Source: CAILZL01 sp049840395 (GTDB taxonomy: Bacteria; Pseudomonadota; Gammaproteobacteria; Steroidobacterales; Steroidobacteraceae). From it: 64,000 nt of DNA. The DNA is taken from positions 558,001-622,000 of the forward strand of contig JASGLD010000001.1 in NCBI GenBank assembly GCA_049840395.1, written 5' to 3'. Below are positions 40,302-49,378 of this stretch, in pieces. Position 1 is the stretch's first letter. Each line of letters opens with the position of its first letter. Below the pieces are notes generated by a model that was not told where the DNA came from, made no database searches, and saw nothing but the letters and a program-made list of their open reading frames with translations. The position numbers and the translations under genes were made by a program.

Positions 40302-41801
40302 ATGACGATGAATAAAGAGATCCTGATGGTGGTGGATGCCGTTTCCAACGAGAAAGGCGTCGACAAGGAAATCATATTCGAGGCTCTTGAAGCCGCTCTG
40401 GCCTCCGCCACGCGCAAGCGTTATGGCGAAGGCTTTGACGTGCGCATTGCCATTAACCGCAAGACCGGTCACTACGACACCTTCCGTCGTTGGAAAGTAT
40501 TTGCCGACGATTCCACTGAGTTGGAATTTCCGGATCGCGAACTACGCATGGACGATGCGCTGGATCTGGACAAGTCGATTCAACCCGGTGGCTTCGTTGA
40601 AGAGCCGCTGGAATCGGTGGCCTTCGGTCGCATCGCCGCACAGACCGCCAAGCAGGTCATCGTGCAGAAGGTGCGCGAAGCCGAGCGTCAGCATGTCATC
40701 GAACAATTCCACGACCGCATGGGCACCATGGTGTCCGGCCTGGTGAAGCGCGTGGATCGCAGTGGTATCACGGTCGATCTGGGCGGCAATGCCGAAGGTT
40801 TCATCCCGCGCGAACACATGATTCCGCGCGAGCCAGTGCGCGCTCAGGACCGCATCAAGGCTTTCTTGAAGGAAGTGCGCAACGAACAACGCGGCCCGCA
40901 GCTGATGTTGAGCCGCACCGCGCCGGAATTCTTGATCGAACTGTTCAAGCTGGAAGTGCCCGAAGTGGGCCAGGGCTTGATCAACATCATCGGCGCGGCG
41001 CGCGATCCGGGCGTGCGCGCCAAGATTGCCGTGCGCAGTAACGATCAGCGCATCGATCCCGTGGGTGCCTGTGTGGGCATGCGCGGTGCGCGCGTACAGG
41101 CCGTGTCGAATGAAATTGGCGGCGAACGTGTCGACATCATTCCTTTCGACGACAACGCCGCGCAGTTTGTTATCAACGCAATGGCGCCCGCCGAAGTGGT
41201 GTCGATTGTGGTGGATGAAGACTCGCACTCGATGGACGTGGCGGTCTCTGAAGAGAAGCTGTCGCAGGCCATCGGTCGCGGCGGTCAGAACATCCGTCTG
41301 GCCAGCGAGCTGACCGGTTGGAACCTCAACATCATGACCAGCGAAGCGGCGGAGAAGAAGAGCGAATCCGAATCGCGTGGCCTGGTCGAGATGTTCATGA
41401 AGCAGTTGGACGTGGACGAAGAAGTGGCTGCGATCCTGGTGCAGGAAGGTTTCTCCACCGTGGAAGAAGTGGCGTATGTGCCGGCTTCCGAGTTGTCTTC
41501 TATTGAAGATTTCGATGAAGAGATCATCAAGGAACTGCGCAACCGCGCCCGTGACGTGCTGCTGACCCAGGCGATTGCCACCGAAGAAGTGCAGGAGACA
41601 GCGGAAGATCTGTTCCTGGTGGAAGGCATGACCCAGGAATTGGCGGGCCAGCTGAGCGCCATCGGCGTGCACAACCGTGATGAGCTGGCTGAGCAGGCCA
41701 TTGACGATTTGATGGCGATTGATGATATGGATGAGCAACGTGCCGGCGAACTGATCATGGCGGCGCGTAAGCATTGGTTTGAATCGACCGAGCAGAACTA
41801 G
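40302..41801 (+). CDS. nusA: transcription termination/antitermination factor NusA
   Basis: 499 residues from the ATG at 40302, which has GGTGGGAG seven bases upstream; the ATG at 40308 (MNKEILMVVDAVSNEKGVDK) aligns with the E. coli start. Domains in order: N-terminal RNAP-binding domain (1-130), S1 (GLVKRVDRSGITVDLGGNAE), two KH domains (VGMRGARVQAVSNEIGGERV and IGRGGQNIRLASELTG), and two C-terminal acidic AR repeats (residues about 370-497). It binds RNA polymerase and controls pausing and termination. The gene precedes infB by 65 bases. Confidence 0.97.
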   Translation: MTMNKEILMVVDAVSNEKGVDKEIIFEALEAALASATRKRYGEGFDVRIAINRKTGHYDTFRRWKVFADDSTELEFPDRELRMDDALDLDKSIQPGGFVEEPLESVAFGRIAAQTAKQVIVQKVREAERQHVIEQFHDRMGTMVSGLVKRVDRSGITVDLGGNAEGFIPREHMIPREPVRAQDRIKAFLKEVRNEQRGPQLMLSRTAPEFLIELFKLEVPEVGQGLINIIGAARDPGVRAKIAVRSNDQRIDPVGACVGMRGARVQAVSNEIGGERVDIIPFDDNAAQFVINAMAPAEVVSIVVDEDSHSMDVAVSEEKLSQAIGRGGQNIRLASELTGWNLNIMTSEAAEKKSESESRGLVEMFMKQLDVDEEVAAILVQEGFSTVEEVAYVPASELSSIEDFDEEIIKELRNRARDVLLTQAIATEEVQETAEDLFLVEGMTQELAGQLSAIGVHNRDELAEQAIDDLMAIDDMDEQRAGELIMAARKHWFESTEQN

Positions 41802-41866
41802 TTGATGACTGGATACGAAGAAGTCAGAGACGAAGTGATTGAGCGGCAGGCGGCGCGGAGGAATCT

Positions 41867-44491
41867 ATGGCTGATGTAACGGTGAGCCAATTTGCAGAGG
41901 TACTGAAAGTACCCGTTGATCGATTGCTGACGCAGCTTGATGAGGCGGGCATTAAAGTGTCCGGCGCCAACGATTTAATCAGCGACGAAGCCAAGCTGGA
42001 GTTGCTGACGTTTCTACGTCGCTCTCACGGCCGCGATGACAATGCCGCTGCGCCCAGCAAGATCACGCTGAAGCGCAAATCGCAGGGCGAAATCAAAGTC
42101 GCCACTGCGCAAGGTCGTGCCCGCACGGTTAATGTCGAGGTGCGCAGCAAGAAGACCTACCTCAATCGCAGCGTGCTGGAAGAAAAGAGCCGCGCGCATG
42201 CCGATGAAGTCGAGCACAAGCGTGAGGCCGATGTCGTTGCACATCGCGAAGTCGTGCCACAGCTGGAGCCCGAGCCGCAACCCGAAGTGGAACTGACGCC
42301 TGAGCAAATCGAGCAGGCGGAAAATGCCAAGCGCGAAGCCGCGCGTCTGGAGCGTGAGCGCCAGGAAGCCGAGGCGCATAAGCGTGCACTGGATGAAGTG
42401 CGCGTGCAGGCCGAAGCGGAAAGCCGCCGCATGGCCGAAGAACGCGATCACGCTGAAACCGCTCGCAAGCAACAGGAACAGCAGGCACAGGCTGCGCGTG
42501 AAGCAAAGGCTGCCCGTGAGCGTGAACAGCAGGCACGTGCCGCAGCACGCAGCAGCGCGCAGCCGCGTGGTGATGCACCGGGCGGTGGTCGTTCCGAGTT
42601 GCACATCTCCACGGATGCCAGCGCGCGCTTCAAGAAAAAGAAGCAGCAACAGCAACAACAGTTGCAGAGCCGTTCGCGTCGTGGCGCACCCGTAGCGGTG
42701 AACGCACAGCACGGCTTTGAAAAGCCGGTGGCACCGGTCAAGCACGAAGTGCAGGTGCCGGAAACCATCACGGTGTCCGAACTGGCGCAGCGCATGGCCG
42801 TGAAGGCCACCGAAGTGATCAAGGTGATGATGAACATGGGCGTGATGGCCACCATCAATCAGCCCATCGATCAGGACACTGCGGCACTGGTAGTCGAAGA
42901 ACTGGGTCACACCGCCATCCTGCAGAAGGAAAGCGCGTTGGATGACGAGTTGCATGCCGGTGAGAGCGAGCACGAATTGCTGCCGCGTCCGCCGGTGGTC
43001 ACCGTCATGGGCCACGTCGATCACGGTAAGACTTCGTTGCTGGACTACATTCGTCGCACCAAGGTGGTGGCGGGCGAAGCCGGCGGCATTACGCAACACA
43101 TCGGTGCCTATCACGTCGAAACGCCCAAGGGCGTGGTCACCTTCCTGGATACGCCCGGTCACGCGGCGTTCTCGGCGATGCGTGCCCGTGGTGCGCAGGT
43201 CACCGACGTGGTGATCCTGGTGGTGGCGGCCGATGACGGCGTCATGCCGCAGACCATCGAAGCCATCAAGCACGCCAAGGCGGCGGAAGTGCCGCTGGTG
43301 GTGGCGATCACCAAGATCGACAAACCCGAAGCCGATCCGGATCGCGTCAAGAACGAACTGGTCAAGCACGGCGTGGTGCCGGAAGAGTGGGGCGGCGAGA
43401 ACATGTTCGTGAACGTGTCGGCACGCGCCGGCACGGGCATCGATCAATTGCTCGACACCATTCTGTTGCAGGCGGAAGTGTTGGAACTCAAGGCTGCAGC
43501 CGACGGCATGGCCGCAGGTGTGGTGATCGAATCGTCCATCGAAAAGGGCCGCGGCGCCGTGGCCACCGTGCTGGTGAAGCGCGGTACCTTGAAACCGGGC
43601 GATCCCATCATTGCCGGTCAGGAATTCGGTCGCGTACGCGCCCTGTTCGACGAAACCGGCAAGCAGGTGCAGTCGGCGGGTCCGTCGTTGCCGGTGGTGG
43701 TGCTGGGTCTGTCCGGCGCGCCTAACGCCGGCGATGACATGCTGGTACTGGAAAGCGAACGCAAGGTGCGTGAAGTTGCGCTGTATCGTCAGGGCAAGTA
43801 TCGCGATACCAAGCTAGCCAAGGCCGCGGGCGCCAACAAGCTGGAAGACATCTTCTCGCAGACGGGCGACGGCAAGGCGGCGGTGGTGTCCATCATCATC
43901 AAGGCCGACGTACAGGGTTCTGCAGAAGCCTTGCGCGATTCGCTGACGCAGTTGTCGACTTCGGAAGTGAATGTGAAGGTATTGAGCAGCGGCGTCGGTG
44001 GCATCACCGAGTCCGATGTCTCGATGGCTGCTGCATCCAACGCGCGCATCATCGGCTTCAATGTACGTGCTGACAGCACTGCACGTAATGCCATCAAGGA
44101 CGGCAATATCGATGTGCGTTACTACAGCATCATTTATGAAGCCATTGATGATGTGAAGGTACTGGCCTCCGGTCTGCTGGCACCCGAAGTCAAGGAAACC
44201 ATTGTCGGCTTGGCGGAAGTGCGCGATGTATTCCGTTCCAGCAAGTTCGGCACGGTGGCGGGTTGTATCGTCACGGAAGGTTACGTGCGTCGTAACAATC
44301 CGATCCGCGTGCTGCGCGACAACGTGGTGATCTTCGAAGGCGGCCTGGAATCGCTGCGTCGCTTCAAGGACGACGTCAACGAAGTTCGCTCCGGCACCGA
44401 GTGCGGTATCGGCGTGAAGAACTACAACGACGTGCAGGTCGGCGACCAGATCGAGTGCTACTCGCGCGTTGAAGTGGCGCGCACGATGTAG
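41867..44491 (+). CDS. infB: translation initiation factor IF-2
   Basis: 874 residues. The N-terminal IF2_N module (VTVSQFAEVLKVPVDRLLTQ) is followed by a long Glu/Arg/Ala/Gln-rich linker (residues about 115-270, including a poly-Gln/Lys run), a second IF2_N module (ITVSELAQRMAVKATEVIKV), the GTPase domain (GHVDHGKTSLLD, DTPGHAAF, TKID) and the C-terminal beta-barrels that hold fMet-tRNA. GGAGG precedes the ATG. The IF-2 gene follows nusA as in other gammaproteobacteria. An inverted repeat fills the gap to rbfA. Confidence 0.97.
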   Translation: MADVTVSQFAEVLKVPVDRLLTQLDEAGIKVSGANDLISDEAKLELLTFLRRSHGRDDNAAAPSKITLKRKSQGEIKVATAQGRARTVNVEVRSKKTYLNRSVLEEKSRAHADEVEHKREADVVAHREVVPQLEPEPQPEVELTPEQIEQAENAKREAARLERERQEAEAHKRALDEVRVQAEAESRRMAEERDHAETARKQQEQQAQAAREAKAAREREQQARAAARSSAQPRGDAPGGGRSELHISTDASARFKKKKQQQQQQLQSRSRRGAPVAVNAQHGFEKPVAPVKHEVQVPETITVSELAQRMAVKATEVIKVMMNMGVMATINQPIDQDTAALVVEELGHTAILQKESALDDELHAGESEHELLPRPPVVTVMGHVDHGKTSLLDYIRRTKVVAGEAGGITQHIGAYHVETPKGVVTFLDTPGHAAFSAMRARGAQVTDVVILVVAADDGVMPQTIEAIKHAKAAEVPLVVAITKIDKPEADPDRVKNELVKHGVVPEEWGGENMFVNVSARAGTGIDQLLDTILLQAEVLELKAAADGMAAGVVIESSIEKGRGAVATVLVKRGTLKPGDPIIAGQEFGRVRALFDETGKQVQSAGPSLPVVVLGLSGAPNAGDDMLVLESERKVREVALYRQGKYRDTKLAKAAGANKLEDIFSQTGDGKAAVVSIIIKADVQGSAEALRDSLTQLSTSEVNVKVLSSGVGGITESDVSMAAASNARIIGFNVRADSTARNAIKDGNIDVRYYSIIYEAIDDVKVLASGLLAPEVKETIVGLAEVRDVFRSSKFGTVAGCIVTEGYVRRNNPIRVLRDNVVIFEGGLESLRRFKDDVNEVRSGTECGIGVKNYNDVQVGDQIECYSRVEVARTM

Positions 44492-44498
44492 TGTTTGC

Positions 44499-44620
44499 TT
44501 GCCCCCACCCCAACCCTCCCCCGCAGGCGGAGGAGGGAATGGAAAGGCAGCATCACTAGCGTGCTCAAGCAATGAGTCTCCACCCTCCCTCGCTTGCGGG
44601 GGAGGGCAGGGTGGGGGCAA
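44499..44620. repeat. 122-bp inverted repeat between infB and rbfA
   Basis: Outer arms TTGCCCCCACCC/GGGTGGGGGCAA, inner arms CCCTCCCCCGCA/GCGGGGGAGGG with small interruptions and a central region of about 35 bases. It begins seven bases after the infB stop and ends just before the rbfA ribosome site, so it looks like a MITE or REP-type insertion in the operon. Confidence 0.8.
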
Positions 44621-44631
44621 TCGAGGTTTCC

Positions 44632-45015
44632 ATGGCCAAATCCTTTTCTCGCAGCAAGCGCGTTGCCGAACAGATTCAACGCACTTTGAGCGAACTCATT
44701 CGTCGTGAACTGCGCGATCCGCGTCTGGGCTCGGTGACCATCATCGATGTGCAGGTCAATCACGATATGTCGGCCGCCAAGGTGTTCTATTCCATCTTGG
44801 GCGGCAATAAAGATCCGCAACTAACCCAGGAAATCATGGATGAAGGCGCCAAGCTGTTGCGCGGTCCCTTGGGTCGTTCGTTGGGTCTGCGTCATGCGCC
44901 GCAACTCACCTTCGTTGCCGATGAGTTGATTGATTACGGCACCAAGCTCACCACCGCGATCAATGAAGCGGTGAAGAGCGATGTCAGTCGTCACAAAGAC
45001 GATGAATCTAATTGA
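44632..45015 (+). CDS. rbfA: ribosome-binding factor A
   Basis: 127 residues from the ATG at 44632 (MAKSFSRSKRVAEQIQRTLS), with GAGG six bases upstream; a longer frame upstream reads through the inverted repeat and is not real. Conserved parts are LIRRELRDPRLGSVTI, VQVNHDMSAAKVFYS and LRHAPQLTFVADELIDYG. It is a KH-type protein that binds immature 30S subunits and helps 16S 5' processing and cold adaptation. Confidence 0.95.
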   Translation: MAKSFSRSKRVAEQIQRTLSELIRRELRDPRLGSVTIIDVQVNHDMSAAKVFYSILGGNKDPQLTQEIMDEGAKLLRGPLGRSLGLRHAPQLTFVADELIDYGTKLTTAINEAVKSDVSRHKDDESN

Positions 45016-45106
45016 TAATGGACAATTGACAACGTAGAAGCCAAGTACGGATGTCTGTTTCCGAATTCCGATCTTCGTTGTCAATTATCAATTGTCCATT
45101 GTCAAT
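45011..45106. repeat. inverted repeat between rbfA and truB
   Basis: Left arm ATTGATAAT-GGACA-ATTGACAACG (45011-45034); right arm begins CGTTGTCAATTATCAAT at 45076 and continues TGTCCATTGTCAAT. The ACAATTGAC-type units are reused in both arms. It belongs to the widespread ATTGTCAATTGTCCATTG style of repeat and nearly fills the gap. Confidence 0.7.
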
Positions 45107-45114
45107 TTCCCTCC

Positions 45115-46056
45115 ATGTCTAAACGTTTTACCCGCGCCGTAGACGGCATCTTGTTACTCGACAAGCCGCAAGGCATGTCCAGTAACACGGCCTTGCAGCG
45201 TACGCGGGGTGTGTTCGGTGCGATAAAAGCCGGCCATGCGGGCAGTCTCGATCCCTTGGCCACTGGCATGTTGCCGATTTGCTTCGGTCAGGCCACCAAA
45301 GTGTGCGGTTACCTGCTTAACTCGCGTAAGACCTACCGTGTTGCGGCATTGCTGGGCATCAAGACCGATTCGGCGGATGCCGATGGTGTGCAGATCGAAC
45401 AGCAGCCGGTACCCGCCTTCGATAAGCAACGCGCGACTGAGGTGTTGAACTCTTTTCTCGGTGCACAACAGCAGGTGCCGCCCATGTATTCGGCGCTTAA
45501 GCATCAGGGACAGCGCCTGTACGAGTTGGCGCGCAGTGGTGTCGATGTCGAGCGTGCACCGCGCGATATTTTTATCGAGCGCATCGAGTGGTTGAATCAC
45601 AGCGCCAACACCCTCGAATTCGAAGTGCGTTGCTCGAAGGGCACCTACATTCGTTCGCTGGTGGAAGATGTGGCGGTGCGCCTGGGTACGGTGGCACACG
45701 TGACGATGCTGCGCCGAACTCAGGTCGATCCCTTCGACGCGGCGCGCATGGTGACATTGGAGGCCTTGGCCGATCTGCCGCCCGCCGAGCTGGCTGCCCT
45801 GTTGCAGCCGGCGGATACGGCGCTAGACGCGCTGCCGGTATTGCAGCTTGCGGCTGAGCGCGTCGTCGAGCTATTTCACGGTAAGCCCCTGATCGGATTG
45901 ACAGTTCAGTCCGAATTAGCGCGAGAAGCGGATGGACTTTGGCGGGCCTATGGGCCTCCAACAGCCGACGGCCAGCAGTTTTTGGGGATCGTCAGGATGA
46001 ATGCCCAGGGGCAGGTTGTGGCGGAGCGGCTGTTTCCGCCCTTGCCGCAGGCGTAA
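45115..46056 (+). CDS. truB: tRNA pseudouridine(55) synthase
   Basis: 313 residues. Catalytic Asp46 is in HAGSLDPLATGMLPI, motif I is GILLLDKPQGMSSN, the KTYRVAALLG strand and the SALKHQGQRLYELAR region complete the active site, and the C-terminal PUA-like part follows ITL/LEALADLP. It makes the universal pseudouridine 55 in the T loop of tRNAs. Same strand and order as in other gammaproteobacteria (rbfA-truB-rpsO). Confidence 0.96.
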   Translation: MSKRFTRAVDGILLLDKPQGMSSNTALQRTRGVFGAIKAGHAGSLDPLATGMLPICFGQATKVCGYLLNSRKTYRVAALLGIKTDSADADGVQIEQQPVPAFDKQRATEVLNSFLGAQQQVPPMYSALKHQGQRLYELARSGVDVERAPRDIFIERIEWLNHSANTLEFEVRCSKGTYIRSLVEDVAVRLGTVAHVTMLRRTQVDPFDAARMVTLEALADLPPAELAALLQPADTALDALPVLQLAAERVVELFHGKPLIGLTVQSELAREADGLWRAYGPPTADGQQFLGIVRMNAQGQVVAERLFPPLPQA

Positions 46057-46083
46057 GTACCGGACGCACCGGCAGATTTGTGC

Positions 46084-46112
46084 TTGAGCTTGGGGGAGTC
46101 GCGACATAGAAT
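46084..46112 (+). promoter_or_regulatory. promoter of rpsO
   Basis: TTGAGC, exactly 17 bases, TAGAAT (46107-46112), followed by GCGCGCCC, the same arrangement as the initiator tRNA promoter. The rpsO start lies 77 bases downstream, leaving room for a leader that S15 could bind. Confidence 0.75.
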
Positions 46113-46188
46113 GCGCGCCCTGTTTACAAGGTCAAGATTTTCGGCGGCACTTTTAGGACGCCGTCGGTAAGTTTAAAGAGGTTTGAGC

Positions 46189-46458
46189 ATGTCATTGTCG
46201 AGCGAGCAGAAAAGCGGTGTGGTGAACGATTATCGTCGCAGCCCTACCGACACCGGTTCTCCTGAAGTGCAGATCGCGTTGCTGTCGGCACGCATCAATG
46301 GCCTCAGCGAACACTTCGGCTCCAACAAGAACGATCATGCCTCGCGCCGCGGTCTGTTGAAGATGGTGAACCAGCGCCGCAAGCTGCTGGACTATCTCAA
46401 GAGCCGCACCCCTGAGCGTTATCAGGAAATCATCACACGTCTCGGCCTGAGACGTTAA
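46189..46458 (+). CDS. rpsO: 30S ribosomal protein S15
   Basis: 89 residues from the ATG at 46189, seven bases after AAAGAGG; a TTG two codons upstream is in frame but not needed. Typical S15 sequence: DTGSPEVQIALLSARINGLS, DHASRRGLLKMVNQRRKLLD and YLKSRTPERYQEIITRLGLRR. It binds the 16S central domain early in assembly. A terminator separates it from pnp, as in E. coli, where partial read-through feeds pnp. Confidence 0.98.
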   Translation: MSLSSEQKSGVVNDYRRSPTDTGSPEVQIALLSARINGLSEHFGSNKNDHASRRGLLKMVNQRRKLLDYLKSRTPERYQEIITRLGLRR

Positions 46459-46472
46459 CCGAACCGGTTACT

Positions 46473-46509
46473 ACGGGCTGCCTCTTCCACAAGTGGCAGC
46501 CCGTTTTTC
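46473..46509 (+). terminator. rpsO intrinsic terminator
   Basis: Perfect 10-base stem ACGGGCTGCC/GGCAGCCCGT with a 12-base loop, followed by a run of T. It lies 15 bases after the rpsO stop. Confidence 0.88.
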
Positions 46510-46613
46510 ATTTGCGCAAATTGCTTGATTCAATAGTTGATTCACAATTAATTGATTCAAAGGGCCTTGCGCAAACTCCATTGCTAGAAGTTAAAAGCGG
46601 TAGGAAATATATC

Positions 46614-48698
46614 GTGAGCGTATTTAAAAAGAGTTTTCAGTACGGCAGCCATCAGGTCACTCTCGAAACGGGTGAAATGGCGCGCCAGGCCGATGGTGCC
46701 GTGTTGGTCACCATGGGCGAGACCGTGGTGCTGGTCACCGCAGTCGCCAAGAAGCAGGCCGATCCAGGCAAGGACTTCTTCCCGCTGACCATCAACTACG
46801 TCGAGAAGACCTATGCTGCGGGTCGCATCCCCGGCGGCTTCTTCAAGCGCGAAGGTCGCCCTTCGGAAAAAGAAACGCTCACCGCTCGTTTGATCGATCG
46901 TCCGCTGCGTCCGCTGTTCCCGGAACATTTCTATAACGAAATCCAAGTGGTCGCGACCGTGGTGTCCGTCAACAAGGACATCGATGCCGATATCGCTTCC
47001 ATGCTCGGCGCCTCCGCTGCGCTGGCTTTGTCCGGCGTGCCTTTCCAGGGTCCGATTGCCGGTGCCAAGGTGGGTTACAAGGATGGCCAGTACATCCTCA
47101 ACCCCACCAACTCGCAGTTGAAAGATTCGAAGCTGGACCTGGTGGTGGCCGGTACCGCGCAGGCCGTGCTGATGGTGGAATCGCAAGCCGATTGTCTGCC
47201 CGAAGATGTGATGCTGGGCGCCGTGGTGTTCGGTCATCAGCAGATGCAGGTGGCCATCAATGCCATCAACGAACTCAAGGCCGAAGCCGGCAAGCCTTCC
47301 TGGAACTGGCAGGCACCTGCCGCCAACACCGCGCTTGAAAGCGCCGTGGCTGCCAACGCACAGGCTGCGTTGACCGATGCTTACCAGATCACCGAAAAGC
47401 AGTCGCGTTACACCCGCGTTGGTGAGATCAAGAAGGCCGCTGCTGAAGCGTTGGCCGCTGGCGATGCACCACAGTTCACTGCCGGCGAAGTCGGTAAAGA
47501 GCTGGGCAATCTCGAATACAAGATCGTGCGTGAGCGCATTCTGTCGGGCGCACCGCGCATCGACGGTCGTGACACCAAGACGGTTCGTCCGATCACCATT
47601 CGTACCGGCGTGCTGCCGCGTACTCACGGTTCGGCACTGTTCACTCGCGGCGAAACTCAAGCTCTCGTGGTCACCACGCTGGGCACCGGTAAGGATGCAC
47701 AGTTGATCGACGCCATCGAAGGTGAGCGTAAAGAGCCCTTCATGCTGCACTACAACTTCCCTCCGTTCTCGGTGGGCGAGACCGGCATGATCGGTTCGCC
47801 GAAGCGTCGCGAAATCGGTCACGGCAATCTGGCTCGTCGCGGCATCTATGCCGTGCTGCCCGACATGACCAAGTTCCCATACGTGCTGCGTGTGGTCTCG
47901 GAAATTCTGGAATCGAACGGTTCTTCGTCGATGGCTTCGGTGTGCGGCACCAGCCTGGCGTTGATGGATGCCGGCGTGCCGATCAAGGCGCCGGTTGCTG
48001 GTGTGGCCATGGGTCTGGTGAAGGAAGGCGATCGCTTCTCCGTGCTCACCGATATCCTGGGCGATGAAGATCACCTCGGCGACATGGACTTCAAGGTGGC
48101 CGGTACCGCCGATGGCGTGACCGCGCTGCAGATGGACATCAAGATCAACGGCATCACCAAAGAAATCATGGAAGTTGCACTGACCCAGGCCAAGGCCGGT
48201 CGTCTGCACATCCTCGGTGAAATGAACAAGGTGCTGTCGACCTCGCGTTCCAGCATGTCCGAATGGGCGCCAACCATCATCACCATCAAGATCGATCCGG
48301 AGAAGATCCGCGAAGTGATCGGCAAGGGCGGTGCAGTGATCCGTGCGATCACCGAAGAAACCGGCACCAGCATCGATATCGACAACGACGGCACGGTGAA
48401 GATTGCTTCCGTCGACGGTCAGGCCGGACGCGAAGCACAGCGTCGCATCGAACTGATCACCGCCGATGTGGAAGTGGGTCGCGTGTATGAAGGTAAGGTT
48501 GTCCGTCTGATGGACTTCGGCGCCTTCGTCAGCATCCTGCCGGGCAAGGACGGCTTGGTGCACATCTCGCAGATCAGCAACGAACGCGTCGAGAAGGTGA
48601 GCGACAAGCTCAACGAAGGCGACGTGGTGCGCGTGAAGGTACTGGAAGTGGATCGCCAGGGCCGCGTGCGTCTGTCGATGCGCGATGTGGATGCCTGA
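46614..48698 (+). CDS. pnp: polyribonucleotide nucleotidyltransferase
   Basis: 694 residues from the GTG at 46614 (VSVFKKSFQYGSHQVTLETG), which aligns with known starts and has TAGGA upstream; the frame runs 34 codons further back without homology. Two RNase PH domains (first with FFPLTINYVEKTYAAGRIPG and EGRPSEKETL, second with RTHGSALFTRGETQALV and catalytic-site FMLHYNFPPFSVGE), then KH (IREVIGKGGAVIR) and S1 (GRVYEGKVVRLMDFGAFVSI). It degrades RNA 3' to 5' by phosphorolysis and is part of the RNA degradosome. All domains intact. Confidence 0.97.
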   Translation: MSVFKKSFQYGSHQVTLETGEMARQADGAVLVTMGETVVLVTAVAKKQADPGKDFFPLTINYVEKTYAAGRIPGGFFKREGRPSEKETLTARLIDRPLRPLFPEHFYNEIQVVATVVSVNKDIDADIASMLGASAALALSGVPFQGPIAGAKVGYKDGQYILNPTNSQLKDSKLDLVVAGTAQAVLMVESQADCLPEDVMLGAVVFGHQQMQVAINAINELKAEAGKPSWNWQAPAANTALESAVAANAQAALTDAYQITEKQSRYTRVGEIKKAAAEALAAGDAPQFTAGEVGKELGNLEYKIVRERILSGAPRIDGRDTKTVRPITIRTGVLPRTHGSALFTRGETQALVVTTLGTGKDAQLIDAIEGERKEPFMLHYNFPPFSVGETGMIGSPKRREIGHGNLARRGIYAVLPDMTKFPYVLRVVSEILESNGSSSMASVCGTSLALMDAGVPIKAPVAGVAMGLVKEGDRFSVLTDILGDEDHLGDMDFKVAGTADGVTALQMDIKINGITKEIMEVALTQAKAGRLHILGEMNKVLSTSRSSMSEWAPTIITIKIDPEKIREVIGKGGAVIRAITEETGTSIDIDNDGTVKIASVDGQAGREAQRRIELITADVEVGRVYEGKVVRLMDFGAFVSILPGKDGLVHISQISNERVEKVSDKLNEGDVVRVKVLEVDRQGRVRLSMRDVDA

Positions 48699-48727
48699 TC
48701 GGTCATCGCATTGAACTGAGGTTCGCA

Positions 48728-48766
48728 ACAGGGCGACAGAGCAATCTGTCGCCCTGTTTGTTTTTG
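48728..48766 (+). terminator. pnp intrinsic terminator
   Basis: Perfect 13-base stem ACAGGGCGACAGA/TCTGTCGCCCTGT with GCAA tetraloop, then TTGTTTTT. It lies 30 bases after the pnp stop and closes the operon. Confidence 0.92.
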
Positions 48767-48922
48767 AGCCTCAATTATCGCAAGCCCAGTTATTTCTACG
48801 AGGCTGTTCCATCCGTTCGTCCTGAGCTCGAAGGACTCCGTTGTTTTTTGCCTCTGAGTTTTATAAAACAGTAACTGGATAACTGATCGTTTCGCAGCAA
48901 CGCCAACATGGAGGCTTATCGG

Positions 48923-49252
48923 ATGAAACCTTGGCAGCACGTCACATTGGGTGCAGTGGGTGGATCATTGCTGGCGCTGGGCGCCGTCTATCTGTATTTC
49001 CAATCCTTGGCGAATTTTTTGAATCAGGCCAAGTATCTGGAAGCAGCCTCGCAGGCGCGCATGCATGTCAAAGCGCTTGAACATTTGAACAACGGCAATA
49101 CCAGCGAAGCCGGGCGCGTCGTCGATGGCTTGCTGCGCGGTAATGAAGCCTTGATGACCATGTACGAATCGACCCATGGCGCTACAACAAATAAATTAGG
49201 CCAGGAAGTCAGAGGTGAGGTAGATCGTTATCGCGCTACGCGTCAGCCATGA
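48923..49252 (+). CDS. hypothetical single-helix membrane protein
   Basis: 109 residues from the ATG at 48923, because GGAGG at 48910-48914 sits at the right distance; an ATG at 48908 is in frame. One N-terminal helix (VTLGAVGGSLLALGAVYLYF) is followed by a helical soluble part (AASQARMHVKALEHLNNGNT, AGRVVDGLLRGNEALMTMYE), probably periplasmic. No family recognised. It stands alone between the pnp terminator and a REP pair. Confidence 0.65.
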   Translation: MKPWQHVTLGAVGGSLLALGAVYLYFQSLANFLNQAKYLEAASQARMHVKALEHLNNGNTSEAGRVVDGLLRGNEALMTMYESTHGATTNKLGQEVRGEVDRYRATRQP

Positions 49253-49269
49253 TGTTTGACGCGTAGATC

Positions 49270-49363
49270 GTAGGGCGCACTCATGAGTGCGCCGAATGTT
49301 CGCGAATCATTTGAGTAATTGCAGATGGTGGGTTACGCGGAGGAACCGCTAACCCACCCTACG
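49270..49363. repeat. REP-like pair downstream of phaR
   Basis: Palindrome GGCGCACTCATGAGTGCGCC (49274-49293) preceded by GTAG, and a second hairpin GGTGGGTTACGCGG-AGGAA-CCGCTAACCCACC (49327-49358) followed by CTAC. The GTAGG/CCTAC ends face outward, as in the other REP doublets of this window. Confidence 0.75.
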
Positions 49364-49378
49364 CCGGACTAATAAAAA

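Noticed and set aside
45011..45106. Repeated ACAATTGAC-type units as a CRISPR-like array
   Set aside because: Units are inverted, irregularly spaced and without spacers of constant length; no cas genes are in the window.
46512..46613. 34-codon upstream extension of pnp
   Set aside because: It overlaps the end of the rpsO terminator region and lacks similarity to PNPase; the GTG at 46614 matches the family start.
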